NCBI GenBank assembly: GCA_002688155.1
Contig: NZCH01000102.1
Coordinates: 1 to 9,033 of the forward strand
Source: Phycisphaerae bacterium
Lineage (GTDB): Bacteria > Planctomycetota > Phycisphaerae > Phycisphaerales > Phycisphaeraceae
Length of the DNA stretch: 9,033 nucleotides
Reading direction: 5' to 3'
Shown: piece by piece, positions 1-6,364 of the stretch
Position numbering within the stretch: position 1 is the stretch's first letter
How the letters are laid out: the number at the start of each line of letters is the position of its first letter
Position numbers and translations under genes: made by a program
The notes under the pieces: model-generated
Databases searched by the model: none
What the model was told of the DNA's origin: nothing
What the model saw: the letters and a program-made list of their open reading frames with translations, nothing else

Positions 1-1503
1 CATGGCGCCGCGCATTTTCATGCTCAGCACGGCGCCCAATACGAGCACCAGCAGGCAACTGAACGCCGACGCGGCGCGGCCGTGAATGCGCCCGAGGATC
101 GATCGGATGAGTTTGCGCATCCGACCGGCAAGCGCGTTGTATGCTTTGCGAACGTCAGGTGTCTGCCCGTACTTTTCGTCGCGTGCCAGATCGAGAAGCT
201 CCGGACTTGTACGGTTTGCGAACGTTTCATACAAAGACTTGCGTTGCGGAAATCGAAGTGGTGGCAGGGTTGTCGCCTTCTTTTCCGCCAGGATCGGTGA
301 ATCCGCGCTCTCGGCGGAGTAAGCGCGCACCTCGACAAGTTCAACCATCGCCCGTGGCTCAGGATGCAGCGGTGTTGAATCGACCTTGATCACGCCGGCG
401 CGTGCCTGATAGAAGCCGCGAATCAATCCGTCTCGTGAGAATTGCACCTGCACCGGGCGGTCGTCCGTGCCGGCGAGATTGATGCGTTTGTCCTGACGTG
501 TGAACTGAGGTGATGTGATCTCGTAATGGGTTGCGCTGCTGGTGTCCACAAGTTTCGCGCGTCCGGCGGCACCGGTTTCGCGCGTATTCAGTTCCGTTTC
601 GATGATGCGCAGCATACTCTCAGCGGCGATGGCTTCCGCCAGTTCTGTCTTGCGGCGGTGTACCTTGTCATACAGGTCAACTTCCTGCGACAGAAGCCGC
701 AGTTCATCAAACGTCAGAAATCGTGTGTCGCCCTGAATAGGACGCGGTAATGGAAACTGCAGGCTCGTGTCATCCACGGACAAGTGGATATTCGCATCCG
801 GATCAATCGAGATCACACCCATGAGGTTAAGCGTGACCCACGATTCGTCGCGCAGCTTGTAAAGGAACGCCTCGGCCCGTTTGGCGAAAAACTCGCTTGA
901 TTGTCGTGATGTTTTCCTGTCCGTTTTTGATACGGCGACGCCTTGCATGATGACCACACGGTCGGGCGCGCGATCTTCACCCATGCGATCGATCATTTGT
1001 GGTGTCGGCTTGCCTTCCCATGCCTGGTCCGCATAAATCACAATGTCGCGATGTCTGAATGACCGGCCTTGTTCCAATTGTTGGACGAGGACCTTGACCG
1101 CATCGCGCTCGATCATCTGGCTGGCAGACTTATAAACGAGTGGAATCATCCAGTTGCTCAGAAAGAACAGGCCGATCGCCAGCACAAGGCCGAGCATGAG
1201 CAGAGGCATCAGCAGTGACAGATAGCTGATACCGCCTGCCGCGCAGGCGACGATCTCGTTGTCGGCCGTCATTCGGCTGTATACGAGCGTGCTGGCGAAC
1301 GCGGCCGAATACGGCAACGCGAACTGCAGCATCGTCGGCATTGTCAGAAGAACGAACTTGAACAGCGCAAGCGGGCTCAGCAGGCCGTCAATGAGCGGCT
1401 TGATCGATGCGCCGACGCTCACGACGACAAGCAACACCGCCAATGACAGTGCCATGAGCTTCAGGACGTCCTTGAGTATGTAGGAGTACAGGCGTATGGG
1501 CAC
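1..1503 (-). CDS. LptF/LptG-family (YjgP/YjgQ) LPS-export permease, C-terminus cut by window edge
   Basis: Inner-membrane permease of the kind that, with the LptB ATPase, extracts lipopolysaccharide from the inner membrane and passes it to the periplasmic bridge. All 501 visible codons are open. Hydrophobic segments lie near residues 12-36, 50-73, 95-123 and 478-496. The family signature follows the second one: SRMTADNEIVACAAGGIS at 76-93. The region before the fourth segment (RKLIRSILGRIHGRAASAF, 463-481) fits the family's return to the membrane; the last two or three segments lie beyond the edge. The periplasmic part (about 124-460, roughly 335 residues) is much longer than in the ~360-residue E. 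coli LptF/LptG. The start is a GTG (1503-1501), 8 bases after the stop of the upstream small membrane gene, with only a weak AGTAGAG ribosome site, so translational coupling is likely. I cannot tell LptF from LptG; a paralogue may follow to the left. Confidence 0.9.
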   Translation of the reverse strand, partial: MPIRLYSYILKDVLKLMALSLAVLLVVVSVGASIKPLIDGLLSPLALFKFVLLTMPTMLQFALPYSAAFASTLVYSRMTADNEIVACAAGGISYLSLLMPLLMLGLVLAIGLFFLSNWMIPLVYKSASQMIERDAVKVLVQQLEQGRSFRHRDIVIYADQAWEGKPTPQMIDRMGEDRAPDRVVIMQGVAVSKTDRKTSRQSSEFFAKRAEAFLYKLRDESWVTLNLMGVISIDPDANIHLSVDDTSLQFPLPRPIQGDTRFLTFDELRLLSQEVDLYDKVHRRKTELAEAIAAESMLRIIETELNTRETGAAGRAKLVDTSSATHYEITSPQFTRQDKRINLAGTDDRPVQVQFSRDGLIRGFYQARAGVIKVDSTPLHPEPRAMVELVEVRAYSAESADSPILAEKKATTLPPLRFPQRKSLYETFANRTSPELLDLARDEKYGQTPDVRKAYNALAGRMRKLIRSILGRIHGRAASAFSCLLVLVLGAVLSMKMRGAM

Positions 1504-1511
1504 GGTGGGCT

Positions 1512-1879
1512 CTACTGTTGATTCAGTGTCGTCATCCAGCCTTCGATTTCGGGCAGTCGCACTGCGGACCGAACGCCGCACAGGGAAACGCCCTGCACGA
1601 TGATAAGACAAAGCAGAACGATATACACGGCGTGGTGTGCGCAACGTGCGCGCCGCATGAGGGCGCCTGCCGCTACCAAAGTAAACGAAATGCAAGCGGC
1701 GCTGACGGCCTGATAGCAGGTTGGAAGAAAACCACGTACCGTCCGATCCCGAGCGTCAGCAGGACGGTCGCCGTTGCCGCGATGAATCCGGGGAACCGGA
1801 ACAACCAGATGCTGTGGGCCTGTCCGTGCAGTGGCCAGCCGACGCCGCCATCCCGTCCGTGAGTGGCCAACTCGTTCAC
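1512..1879 (-). pseudogene. Small three-helix membrane protein with one apparent frameshift
   Basis: I do not recognise the family. A GTG start at 1879 has a good ribosome site (AGGTGA, 4 bases before it). The first frame reads MNELATHGRDGGVG and then a hydrophobic stretch (WLFRFPGFIAATATVLLTLG) but stops at 1673. A second frame, open through the same place, carries two more clear membrane segments (CYQAVSAACISFTLVAAGAL and HAVYIVLLCLIIVQGVSL) and ends EGWMTTLNQQ at 1512. Joining them by a -1 shift near 1720-1732, at the GGTTTTCTTCC stretch, gives one protein of about 122 residues with three helices. The T-run does not match the canonical slippery heptamer X XXY YYZ, so a lost base (mutation or assembly error) is likelier than programmed shifting. 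It lies 8 bases upstream of the Lpt permease and is probably cotranscribed with it. The join is inference; the two half-frames are what is seen. Confidence 0.5.
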
Positions 1880-1933
1880 GTGTCACCTGTCGCCGATCCA
1901 CCGATCCTTGTATGTAAGGCGAAGAATTGTAAC

Positions 1934-1943
1934 GGTGATCACC
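1934..1943. promoter_or_regulatory. Perfect 10-base palindrome upstream of the small membrane gene
   Basis: GGTGATCACC is a perfect palindrome 55 bases upstream of the GTG start at 1879. It could be half of an operator or simply chance. A tandem pair of CCGATCC heptamers lies at 1892-1906. I found no convincing -35/-10 pair around it, so any regulatory role is speculative. Confidence 0.15.
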
Positions 1944-2008
1944 CGGCCCTTTGCGGACTGCGAGCTCGGCAATGTGGGTTCGAAAGGATCTCATACAGAC
2001 AAAACGCG

Positions 2009-2027
2009 AGACCGCGCCGCGGGGTCT
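2009..2027 (-). terminator. Possible intrinsic terminator after the glycine-zipper lipoprotein
   Basis: Read on the minus strand, AGACC and GGTCT arms enclose a GC-rich core that can pair further with one mismatch. The hairpin is followed four bases later by TTTT (2004-2001). It sits about 40 bases past the lipoprotein stop and before the next gene's start at 1879. The short T-run set back from the stem makes this only a moderate candidate. A second tight hairpin without T-run (CGGCG-TT-CGCCG, 2049-2060) lies between it and the stop. Confidence 0.35.
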
Positions 2028-2067
2028 TCGCATGTCCGTAATGTGCGACGGCGTTCGCCGGCAGGCG

Positions 2068-2316
2068 CTAATTGGACTGCTTCTTTTTGTCCGATTCATT
2101 GCCGATGATGAAACCGGCGCCCGCACCGACGGCGCCGCCAATGGCGGCGCCTCGACCGCGTTTCTTGTGGTCGATTGCAGCGCCCACCGCCGCGCCCACG
2201 CCGGCGCCGATCAACGCGCCCGTTCCCGCGTCGGATTCGCACCCGGCCACGAAGCCAACGCTCAAAATCGCCGTGATTGACAGAACGGCGCCGCAACGTG
2301 TAAGTTTTCGAAGCAT
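2068..2316 (-). CDS. Small glycine-zipper lipoprotein
   Basis: An 82-residue secreted lipoprotein, probably anchored in the outer membrane. The start at 2316 (MLRKLTRC) is chosen over upstream in-frame starts because GGAG lies 8 bases before it and a Lys/Arg-rich n-region leads straight into a signal peptide. The lipobox is VAGC with the lipidated Cys at residue 26. The mature part is almost entirely glycine zipper: GALIGAGVGAAVGAAID, a short basic linker (HKKRGRG), then GAAIGGAVGAGAGFIIG, and a charged tail (NESDKKKQSN). Such paired GxxxG hairpins occur in SlyB/OmpA-associated and YMGG-like proteins, which insert in or lie against the outer membrane. The precise function is unknown. It has its own promoter and a possible terminator, so it looks monocistronic. 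Confidence 0.8.
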   Translation of the reverse strand: MLRKLTRCGAVLSITAILSVGFVAGCESDAGTGALIGAGVGAAVGAAIDHKKRGRGAAIGGAVGAGAGFIIGNESDKKKQSN

Positions 2317-2373
2317 GACCAGTCTCCACATAAAGATACGTCTGGGTACCAAAAATCCGCCGTACGAACTCAC

Positions 2374-2379
2374 ATTATA
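2374..2379 (-). promoter_or_regulatory. -10 element for the glycine-zipper lipoprotein
   Basis: On the minus strand the sequence reads TATAAT, an exact sigma-70-type -10 hexamer, in an AT-rich patch 57 bases before the lipoprotein ATG. The implied transcript start near 2367 leaves a leader of about 50 bases. The -35 region (around TGAACG, 17-18 bases upstream) is a weak match, so the assignment rests on the -10 box and position. Confidence 0.5.
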
Positions 2380-2417
2380 TGCTGCGTAAGGGCTGATCGT
2401 TCATGTTGGCACCGCAA

Positions 2418-2642
2418 TCAAACATAACGGTCGGTCACAGCAGCGGAGCTGGGTGCTGCATCGAGTTCCGCGAGCCCGCGCATGATGCTCTGTGCGATCA
2501 GGAGGTGACCCTCGGCTGTGGAGTGCGGATCGTGCGCGAATGACCGCTGCACTGCTTCATAACCGTGCCAGGTGCAGTGCTCGCGCAGTGTGGGCATGAC
2601 GTCGATCAGATAAATCACGACCAAGTGGCACATCTGCGCCAA
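2418..2642 (-). pseudogene. C-terminal SGNH/GDSL-hydrolase-like fragment
   Basis: An open stretch of 74 residues beginning at a TTG; an in-frame stop lies four codons upstream, so it cannot be a whole hydrolase. It contains VVIYLIDVMPTLREHC and, near the end, HDPHSTAEGHLLIAQSI. The latter matches the last conserved block of SGNH hydrolases, where a D-x(1-2)-H motif followed by an AEGH-like turn supplies the catalytic Asp and His. It lies in a different frame from the 2723-3061 fragment, about 80 bases away. The likeliest reading is the broken tail of the same former gene, although tails of two different SGNH genes cannot be excluded. No ribosome site is evident. The similarity is judged by eye from short motifs. 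Confidence 0.45.
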
Positions 2643-2722
2643 CCGATCGCGCTGTCATGCGAATGCAAGGTGTGCTGGTCCTGCGTGTATGCCCGTCACC
2701 TCATCGCAGCGTCACTCACCGC

Positions 2723-3061
2723 TCACGACCTGGCGTCCTGGTAGACCACCCAGTCCTCGCCTTTGGACGCCAGCGTCATGCGTTTACGAAGGTTTTCAAG
2801 CACGTTCCAGCAATACAGGTTGCGATGTATCGGTCGGGTGGGTGAGTCCCACAGCGTCGGCCGGCGATAACGAAAGGTGCGGTACCACGCTCGCGGTTTG
2901 TAAATCGCGGAGCGCCCCGTCGCCATGTGGCTAAAGTCGTTGATGCCGACCATGGCCAGCCACATGCCCACCTGCCGTGCTTCGGGCAGGTGTTTGACGA
3001 GGACGATGTGGTCGTAGCTGTTGAGCCCGGCCCGGCCGCCACGGCCAACTCTACGCGACCG
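2723..3061 (-). pseudogene. SGNH/GDSL-hydrolase-like gene remnant, front end missing
   Basis: From 3061 to 2723 one minus frame is open and reads like the middle of an SGNH hydrolase: GLNSYDHIVLVKHLPEA, then MWLAMVGINDFSH, which carries the G-x-N-D block III motif whose Asn helps form the oxyanion hole. After it come aromatic and basic residues (YKPRAWYRTFRYRRPTLWD, RNLYCWNVLENLRKRM). The N-terminal third, including the GDS nucleophile block, is absent: the frame closes with a stop at 3064-3062, inside the end of the dioxygenase gene. The back end stops at 2723, before the catalytic Asp/His block, which seems to survive at 2418-2642 in another frame. It therefore looks like a decayed, 5'-truncated gene joined directly to the dioxygenase stop. 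Its former role would have been ester hydrolysis, perhaps of cell-surface sugars; that is family-level inference. Confidence 0.55.
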
Positions 3062-3953
3062 TCACCGGTTCGTTTTCCCGGCAGACGACGGGGAAGTATG
3101 CGCCCGCATCGAGCATGCGCTGGCCGACTTGCAGGTCGATGAACTGGCGCATGACGTGATCGCGGCCGGTGAAGATCGCTTCGCTGGTCATATAATGGAT
3201 GGCCACGGCCTGCCGCGGGCGGTCCGACTGGTTAAACGGTGAGCCATGCCATGTCAGTGAATGGTGAAAGTGCACTTCCCCGCGTTTGACTGGGCATGGC
3301 TGCGCGGTGACGGACTGAATCGGCGCATCGGCGGGCGGTGTGAACGCCGGGAGGTTGGCGAACGCGTCACGCGTCTTGAGGTATGCCGCGGCTGAACCTA
3401 GAAACTCCATCTGATTACCCCAAAGATGCGAGCCGGGCACCATCCACATGCAGCCGTTGTCGACGTCCGCGTTGTCCAGAGGGATCCACGCGCTCACGGG
3501 CGTCATCGGTTCAATCGAAGGCCAAAGCGGCGCGTCCTGATGCCAGGGCGTCGAGCCGCCCGTCTTCGCCGGTTTGTACTGAACCTGATCGTGCCAGATT
3601 TGCAGGTCCGTAAATCCCGTGAGTTGACTGATCGCGCGAATGACGAGCGGATGCCAAAGCAGCCGACGAAACGGTTCGGCGCATTGCCAGATATTGACGA
3701 TCTGGTAGTTGGGGTTCTCCGATACGACGTTGCCTTCCCCGTCACGGGTTGCCGCCATGTCGTGGAAAAGCACGGGGTGCGGCTCGACGCCCGCGAACCC
3801 GTCCGGCCCCTTCGCGATCACCGCAGCCAGTGCGTCCCCCAACTCCAGGACCTCCGCCTCGCTCAATACCATCCCGGCATTGAGGAAACCATCGCGGTGA
3901 AACCGCTGGACCTGCTCATCGATGAGTCGATCCGATTGCGTACCCATTGTCAT
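3051..3953 (-). CDS. PhyH-family Fe(II)/2-oxoglutarate-dependent dioxygenase
   Basis: A 300-residue cytoplasmic oxygenase of the phytanoyl-CoA dioxygenase family, which hydroxylates a substrate while decarboxylating 2-oxoglutarate. The iron-binding triad is visible: His138 and Asp140 in TPWHQDAPLW and His236 in LTWHGSPFNQS. Arg247, eleven residues after the distal His as in human PhyH (His264/Arg275), should bind the 2-oxoglutarate carboxylate. The motif WIPLDNADVDNGCMWMVPGSH (156-176 region) is the typical strand-turn of the fold. Length is normal and no signal peptide is seen. The ATG at 3953 is preceded by GGAGAG at 7 bases, which favours it over the ATG two codons later. The substrate cannot be read from sequence; family members act on lipids, ectoine, halogenated or natural-product intermediates. 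It stands alone upstream of hydrolase remnants and faces away from the metal-efflux locus. Confidence 0.92.
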   Translation of the reverse strand: MTMGTQSDRLIDEQVQRFHRDGFLNAGMVLSEAEVLELGDALAAVIAKGPDGFAGVEPHPVLFHDMAATRDGEGNVVSENPNYQIVNIWQCAEPFRRLLWHPLVIRAISQLTGFTDLQIWHDQVQYKPAKTGGSTPWHQDAPLWPSIEPMTPVSAWIPLDNADVDNGCMWMVPGSHLWGNQMEFLGSAAAYLKTRDAFANLPAFTPPADAPIQSVTAQPCPVKRGEVHFHHSLTWHGSPFNQSDRPRQAVAIHYMTSEAIFTGRDHVMRQFIDLQVGQRMLDAGAYFPVVCRENEPVTVA

Positions 3954-4019
3954 GAGAATACTCTCCGTCCAATGTGACGTTGTGGGCGTATGTGTTGTGT
4001 TCGCATCGGACGAGGGGAC

Positions 4020-4057
4020 ATTGTATACGGGTGACGCCTCACGTACGCGTCGGTACG
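4020..4057 (-). promoter_or_regulatory. Candidate promoter with inverted repeat for the dioxygenase gene
   Basis: Minus-strand TACAAT at 4025-4020 is a fair -10 box about 67 bases upstream of the dioxygenase ATG. Where a -35 box would fall lies an inverted repeat CGTAC-gcgtcg-GTACG (4042-4057), and the nearby GTGACGCCTCAC (4031-4042) is a second partial dyad. No good -35 hexamer is seen, which would fit an activator- or repressor-controlled promoter. The dyads could equally be chance in GC-rich DNA. Confidence 0.3.
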
Positions 4058-4059
4058 AT

Positions 4060-4276
4060 CTGTGGTGTTAAATACACGCACACTACGACAGAACGTCATG
4101 GCGAACACCTTTCTCGCCGGTCCGGCGCGAGCAGCATCATGTCCGGCGCTGATGCCGTTCAATGGCATGCTTTCACTGGTCGGGCCCGGCCCAGGCCCGC
4201 TGGTTGTCTCCGCCTTTGAGCTTGCGCCGGCGACGTGTGGCGTGAGCTTCACAACTCAAGGTGTGTTGCGCAAGTT
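4060..4276. other. Intergenic stretch without a supported gene
   Basis: This is the body of the divergent intergenic region (3954-4345). It has short open frames on both strands but none with a ribosome site, a recognisable domain or a sensible start. The proline/glycine-rich frames arise from repeated GGGCCCGG-like sequence around 4185-4202. I see no RNA gene here. Confidence 0.5.
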
Positions 4277-4305
4277 TTGACGCGATATGATTAACGAAGT
4301 AGAGT
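4277..4305 (+). promoter_or_regulatory. Sigma-70-like promoter of the metal-efflux locus
   Basis: TTGACG (4277-4282), a 17-base spacer and TAGAGT (4300-4305) match the -35/-10 consensus at five and four of six positions with ideal spacing. Transcription would start near 4312, leaving a leader of about 34 bases before the ATG at 4346. Immediately downstream, GATCGATC (4318-4325) is a perfect 8-base palindrome in a possible repressor position. No MerR-like stretched spacer of 19-20 bases is seen here, so a MerR-type activator is not indicated at this promoter. Confidence 0.45.
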
Positions 4306-4345
4306 TTTCGCGATCCGTGATCGATCGTAATGCGTCAGGAAGTAA

Positions 4346-4759
4346 ATGCGGCGATGGTTCTGCAAACTCGGGACAGCGGGCCTGGCCACGTATCTGGCCG
4401 GCTGGTTCTGCATTGCGCCGGTGGTCGTGCTTTGCACGTGTTTGCAGGGACATGCGGCGTACGCGCTGCACGGGCATGCTGAGCCTGCGTGCTGGGAGCA
4501 CGAACATGAAAGTCAACGCGAACCGCCACTGGGGTCCGGCAATCAGCACGATCATGAGGATGCGCAAGTATCGCCCGACGAGTTGTTGGCACGCAGTTCG
4601 AATCCCACCAGACTTGTCAGTTCGGTTGTGTGCATTGGTGTGACCAGCACAACGTACAATCGGGCGGGAACATTCCTGTCCGCCAATCAGGTGCATCGCG
4701 CGCATGGGCCACCCAAAAGCGTGTGCACGTCAATCACAAGCACCGTTCTTCTGATGTGA
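4346..4759 (+). CDS. Small His/Cys-rich secreted or membrane-anchored protein at head of efflux locus
   Basis: A 137-residue protein with an AGGA ribosome site 5-6 bases before the ATG and a good upstream promoter. The basic start MRRWFCK leads into a hydrophobic segment (about 9-33, GLATYLAGWFCIAPVVVL), a signal peptide or membrane anchor. Next comes a polar region with His36, 42, 44, 52, 54, 68 and 70, including EHEHE and HDHED, and Cys at 30, 32 and 49. The C-terminal half has a second mildly hydrophobic patch (LVSSVVCIGVTSTTY) and Cys127. Small His-rich proteins of unknown structure often sit at the front of RND metal-efflux operons, so a periplasmic metal-binding or accessory role is plausible. 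It is not CusF-like: no OB-fold motif is visible. I assign no family. Codon use resembles its neighbours and no clear terminator separates it from the next gene. Confidence 0.7.
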   Translation: MRRWFCKLGTAGLATYLAGWFCIAPVVVLCTCLQGHAAYALHGHAEPACWEHEHESQREPPLGSGNQHDHEDAQVSPDELLARSSNPTRLVSSVVCIGVTSTTYNRAGTFLSANQVHRAHGPPKSVCTSITSTVLLM

Positions 4760-4786
4760 TCTTTGGACATTGAACGTCATGCTCCA

Positions 4787-4805
4787 CCCGCGCCGTCGCG
4801 GCGGG
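4787..4805 (+). other. GC-rich hairpin between the His-rich gene and the outer-membrane factor
   Basis: CGCC (4791-4794) pairs with GGCG (4800-4803) over a five-base loop, and flanking CCC/GG extend the stem with a bulge. There is no following T-run, so it is not a typical intrinsic terminator; it could limit read-through or stabilise the transcript end. Confidence 0.25.
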
Positions 4806-4861
4806 CGGCATGTGTCATTGTGCGCTATCGCATACCGCGTTCTGCGTCACAGAGATTCGTC

Positions 4862-4930
4862 ATGAAACGCCCATTGCACTGGTTGTCTGTCTGGTGGCCG
4901 GCCTTGCGGGATTCCTCCGAACTCGGATGA
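4862..4930 (+). CDS. Possible 22-codon upstream open frame
   Basis: An ATG-started frame MKRPLHWLSVWWPALRDSSE... ends with TGA at 4928-4930, 15 bases before the next gene's ATG. Its upstream sequence (AGAGATTCGTC) holds only a poor ribosome site. If translated, it could feed ribosomes to the downstream gene, whose own ribosome site is weak. It may equally be a chance frame; nothing else supports it. Confidence 0.2.
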   Translation: MKRPLHWLSVWWPALRDSSELG

Positions 4931-4945
4931 TCGGGACTGCTTATC

Positions 4946-6364
4946 ATGAATGACCATTGGCCGATCTGGCTACTCATAACGATCGTTGCGGCGCTTGCCG
5001 GCTGTGCGGCGCATCCCCTGCATGACCAGGGGTGGGTCATCCCACGTCCGGTCGCGGCGCGATTCGATGCATATCGGTCACCCACGGACCCGCCGGATGA
5101 ATCCGCGTCTCCACCGGCGTTCAACGAGCCGACCGGTGCGGTCACATTGCGCGATGCGCTGAGCGCCGCGTTGTTGAACAACCCGCAACTGGAATCATTT
5201 TCGTGGGAAGTACGTGTGCGCGAAGCGCGGACCCTGCAGGCGCGGCTTTGGCCCAATCCAGAAGCCGGCGTCGGGGTGGAAAACATTGCCGGCAGCGGCG
5301 CGTTCAGTGGTGTCGACTCCGCTGAGACGACTGTGCTGCTTAGCCAGCTGATCCCACTGGGGGGCAAGATCCGCAAACAAACCCGGGTTGCCGAGATTGA
5401 GCGTGACCTGGCGGGTTGGGATTACGAAGCAGCGCGGATCGCCGTGGTCACGGAGGTCGTTCGGGCGCTGGTGCAGGTTGACGCGACGCAGCGGCGCGTC
5501 AACCTGGCCATGAAGAATTTGGAGCTTGCGGAACAAGTCTATGACGCGGCGGCCAAGCGGGTGAAGGCCGGCGCAGCGGTGCTACTGGAACGCACTCGTG
5601 CAGGTGTGGTCGTCGAAACGAGCCGGATCGCACTGCAGCGCGCTGAGCGGAGGCTGATGTCTGTCCGGCATCGTCTGGCTGCCACGTGGGGAAGTACAAC
5701 TCCGGCGTTCGAGAAGGTCGCCGCCAATCTTGACGCGATCGCAGCCGTCCCTCCCCTGGAGGTGTTGGAAAATCACGTCACCGCGAACCCGGATCTGGCG
5801 CGCTGGACGGCGCAGGTCAGTCAGCGTCAGGCGGCGGTGGAGTTGGCCAGAGCGCAAGCGGTGCCGGACCTCACGGCCGGCGTGGGCGCTCGCCGTTTTG
5901 AAGAGTCCGATGACACGGCAGCAGTCGTCGAGTTTTCATTGCCGCTGCCGTTATTCGATCGTAATCAGGGCGACGTCCTGGAATCACGTTTCGCCCTGGC
6001 CAAGGCGCGGGCCGACCGGCGGGCTGCTGAAGTGCGTGTCAGTGTGGCATTGGCTACGACATACCAGGAACTGGCTGCTGCTCACGCCGAAGCACAGTCG
6101 CTGCGCGACAACGTGCTGCCTGCCGCTCAGGAAGCCTTTGACGCTACCAATCAATCGTACCAGCAGGGCAAACGCGGCTACCTCGAAGTGCTTGATGCCC
6201 AGCGTTCATTGTTTGAAGCCCGAGGTCAGTACATCAACGCCCTGGCCGGCTATCACAGCGCCGTGGCGGAGGTGGAAGGCTTGATCGGGCAGGGACTCGA
6301 TGAATTTCGCGCCAAGCAGAACCACGACAAAGACGGCAACGAGACGAAAGGCCATACGGAATGA
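4946..6364 (+). CDS. czcC: Outer-membrane factor of heavy-metal RND efflux (CzcC/CusC, TolC superfamily)
   Basis: A 472-residue lipoprotein that trimerises into the outer-membrane barrel and periplasmic tunnel through which the pump discharges metal ions. The signal peptide ends in the lipobox LAGC with Cys20. Its n-region (MNDHWPIW) has no Lys or Arg, which is unusual. Two outer-membrane-efflux-protein repeats follow: about 66-260 (TLRDALSAALLNNPQLES, ..LWPNPEAGVGVENI, ..LLSQLIPLGGK) and about 270-450 (DLTAGVGARRFEE, FSLPLPLFDRNQGD at 330-343, YLEVLDAQRSLFEARGQYI at 412-430). The FSxPLPLFDRNQG motif is typical of the CzcC/CusC branch. An in-frame stop at 4928-4930 rules out longer starts; the ribosome site is weak. 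Its last codons overlap the adaptor's start by four bases (ATGA). The symbol denotes family; the metal is not determined. Confidence 0.93.
   Translation: MNDHWPIWLLITIVAALAGCAAHPLHDQGWVIPRPVAARFDAYRSPTDPPDESASPPAFNEPTGAVTLRDALSAALLNNPQLESFSWEVRVREARTLQARLWPNPEAGVGVENIAGSGAFSGVDSAETTVLLSQLIPLGGKIRKQTRVAEIERDLAGWDYEAARIAVVTEVVRALVQVDATQRRVNLAMKNLELAEQVYDAAAKRVKAGAAVLLERTRAGVVVETSRIALQRAERRLMSVRHRLAATWGSTTPAFEKVAANLDAIAAVPPLEVLENHVTANPDLARWTAQVSQRQAAVELARAQAVPDLTAGVGARRFEESDDTAAVVEFSLPLPLFDRNQGDVLESRFALAKARADRRAAEVRVSVALATTYQELAAAHAEAQSLRDNVLPAAQEAFDATNQSYQQGKRGYLEVLDAQRSLFEARGQYINALAGYHSAVAEVEGLIGQGLDEFRAKQNHDKDGNETKGHTE

Noticed and set aside
1721..1735. Programmed -1 frameshifting signal in the small membrane gene
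   Set aside because: The stretch does not form a canonical X XXY YYZ slippery heptamer in the reading frame and I see no obvious stem-loop at the right distance.
1512..2141. The full 209-codon minus-strand open frame as a single gene
   Set aside because: Its first two thirds overlap the lipoprotein gene and its terminator region in another frame and have arginine-rich, low-complexity composition. Only the last ~70 codons look like real membrane protein sequence.
3426..3977. A 183-codon plus-strand frame opposite the dioxygenase
   Set aside because: It is antisense to a gene whose catalytic residues are all present, and its product is arginine-rich without recognisable features.
4062..4280. 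A 72-codon plus-strand frame in the divergent intergenic region
   Set aside because: It has no ribosome site, overlaps the candidate -35 element of the efflux promoter, and owes its Gly/Pro content to a GC-rich repeat-like stretch.
4256..4705. A 149-codon minus-strand frame opposite the His-rich gene
   Set aside because: The composition is typical of an antisense shadow and there is no ribosome site or domain. The plus-strand frame has a signal segment, a ribosome site and a promoter.
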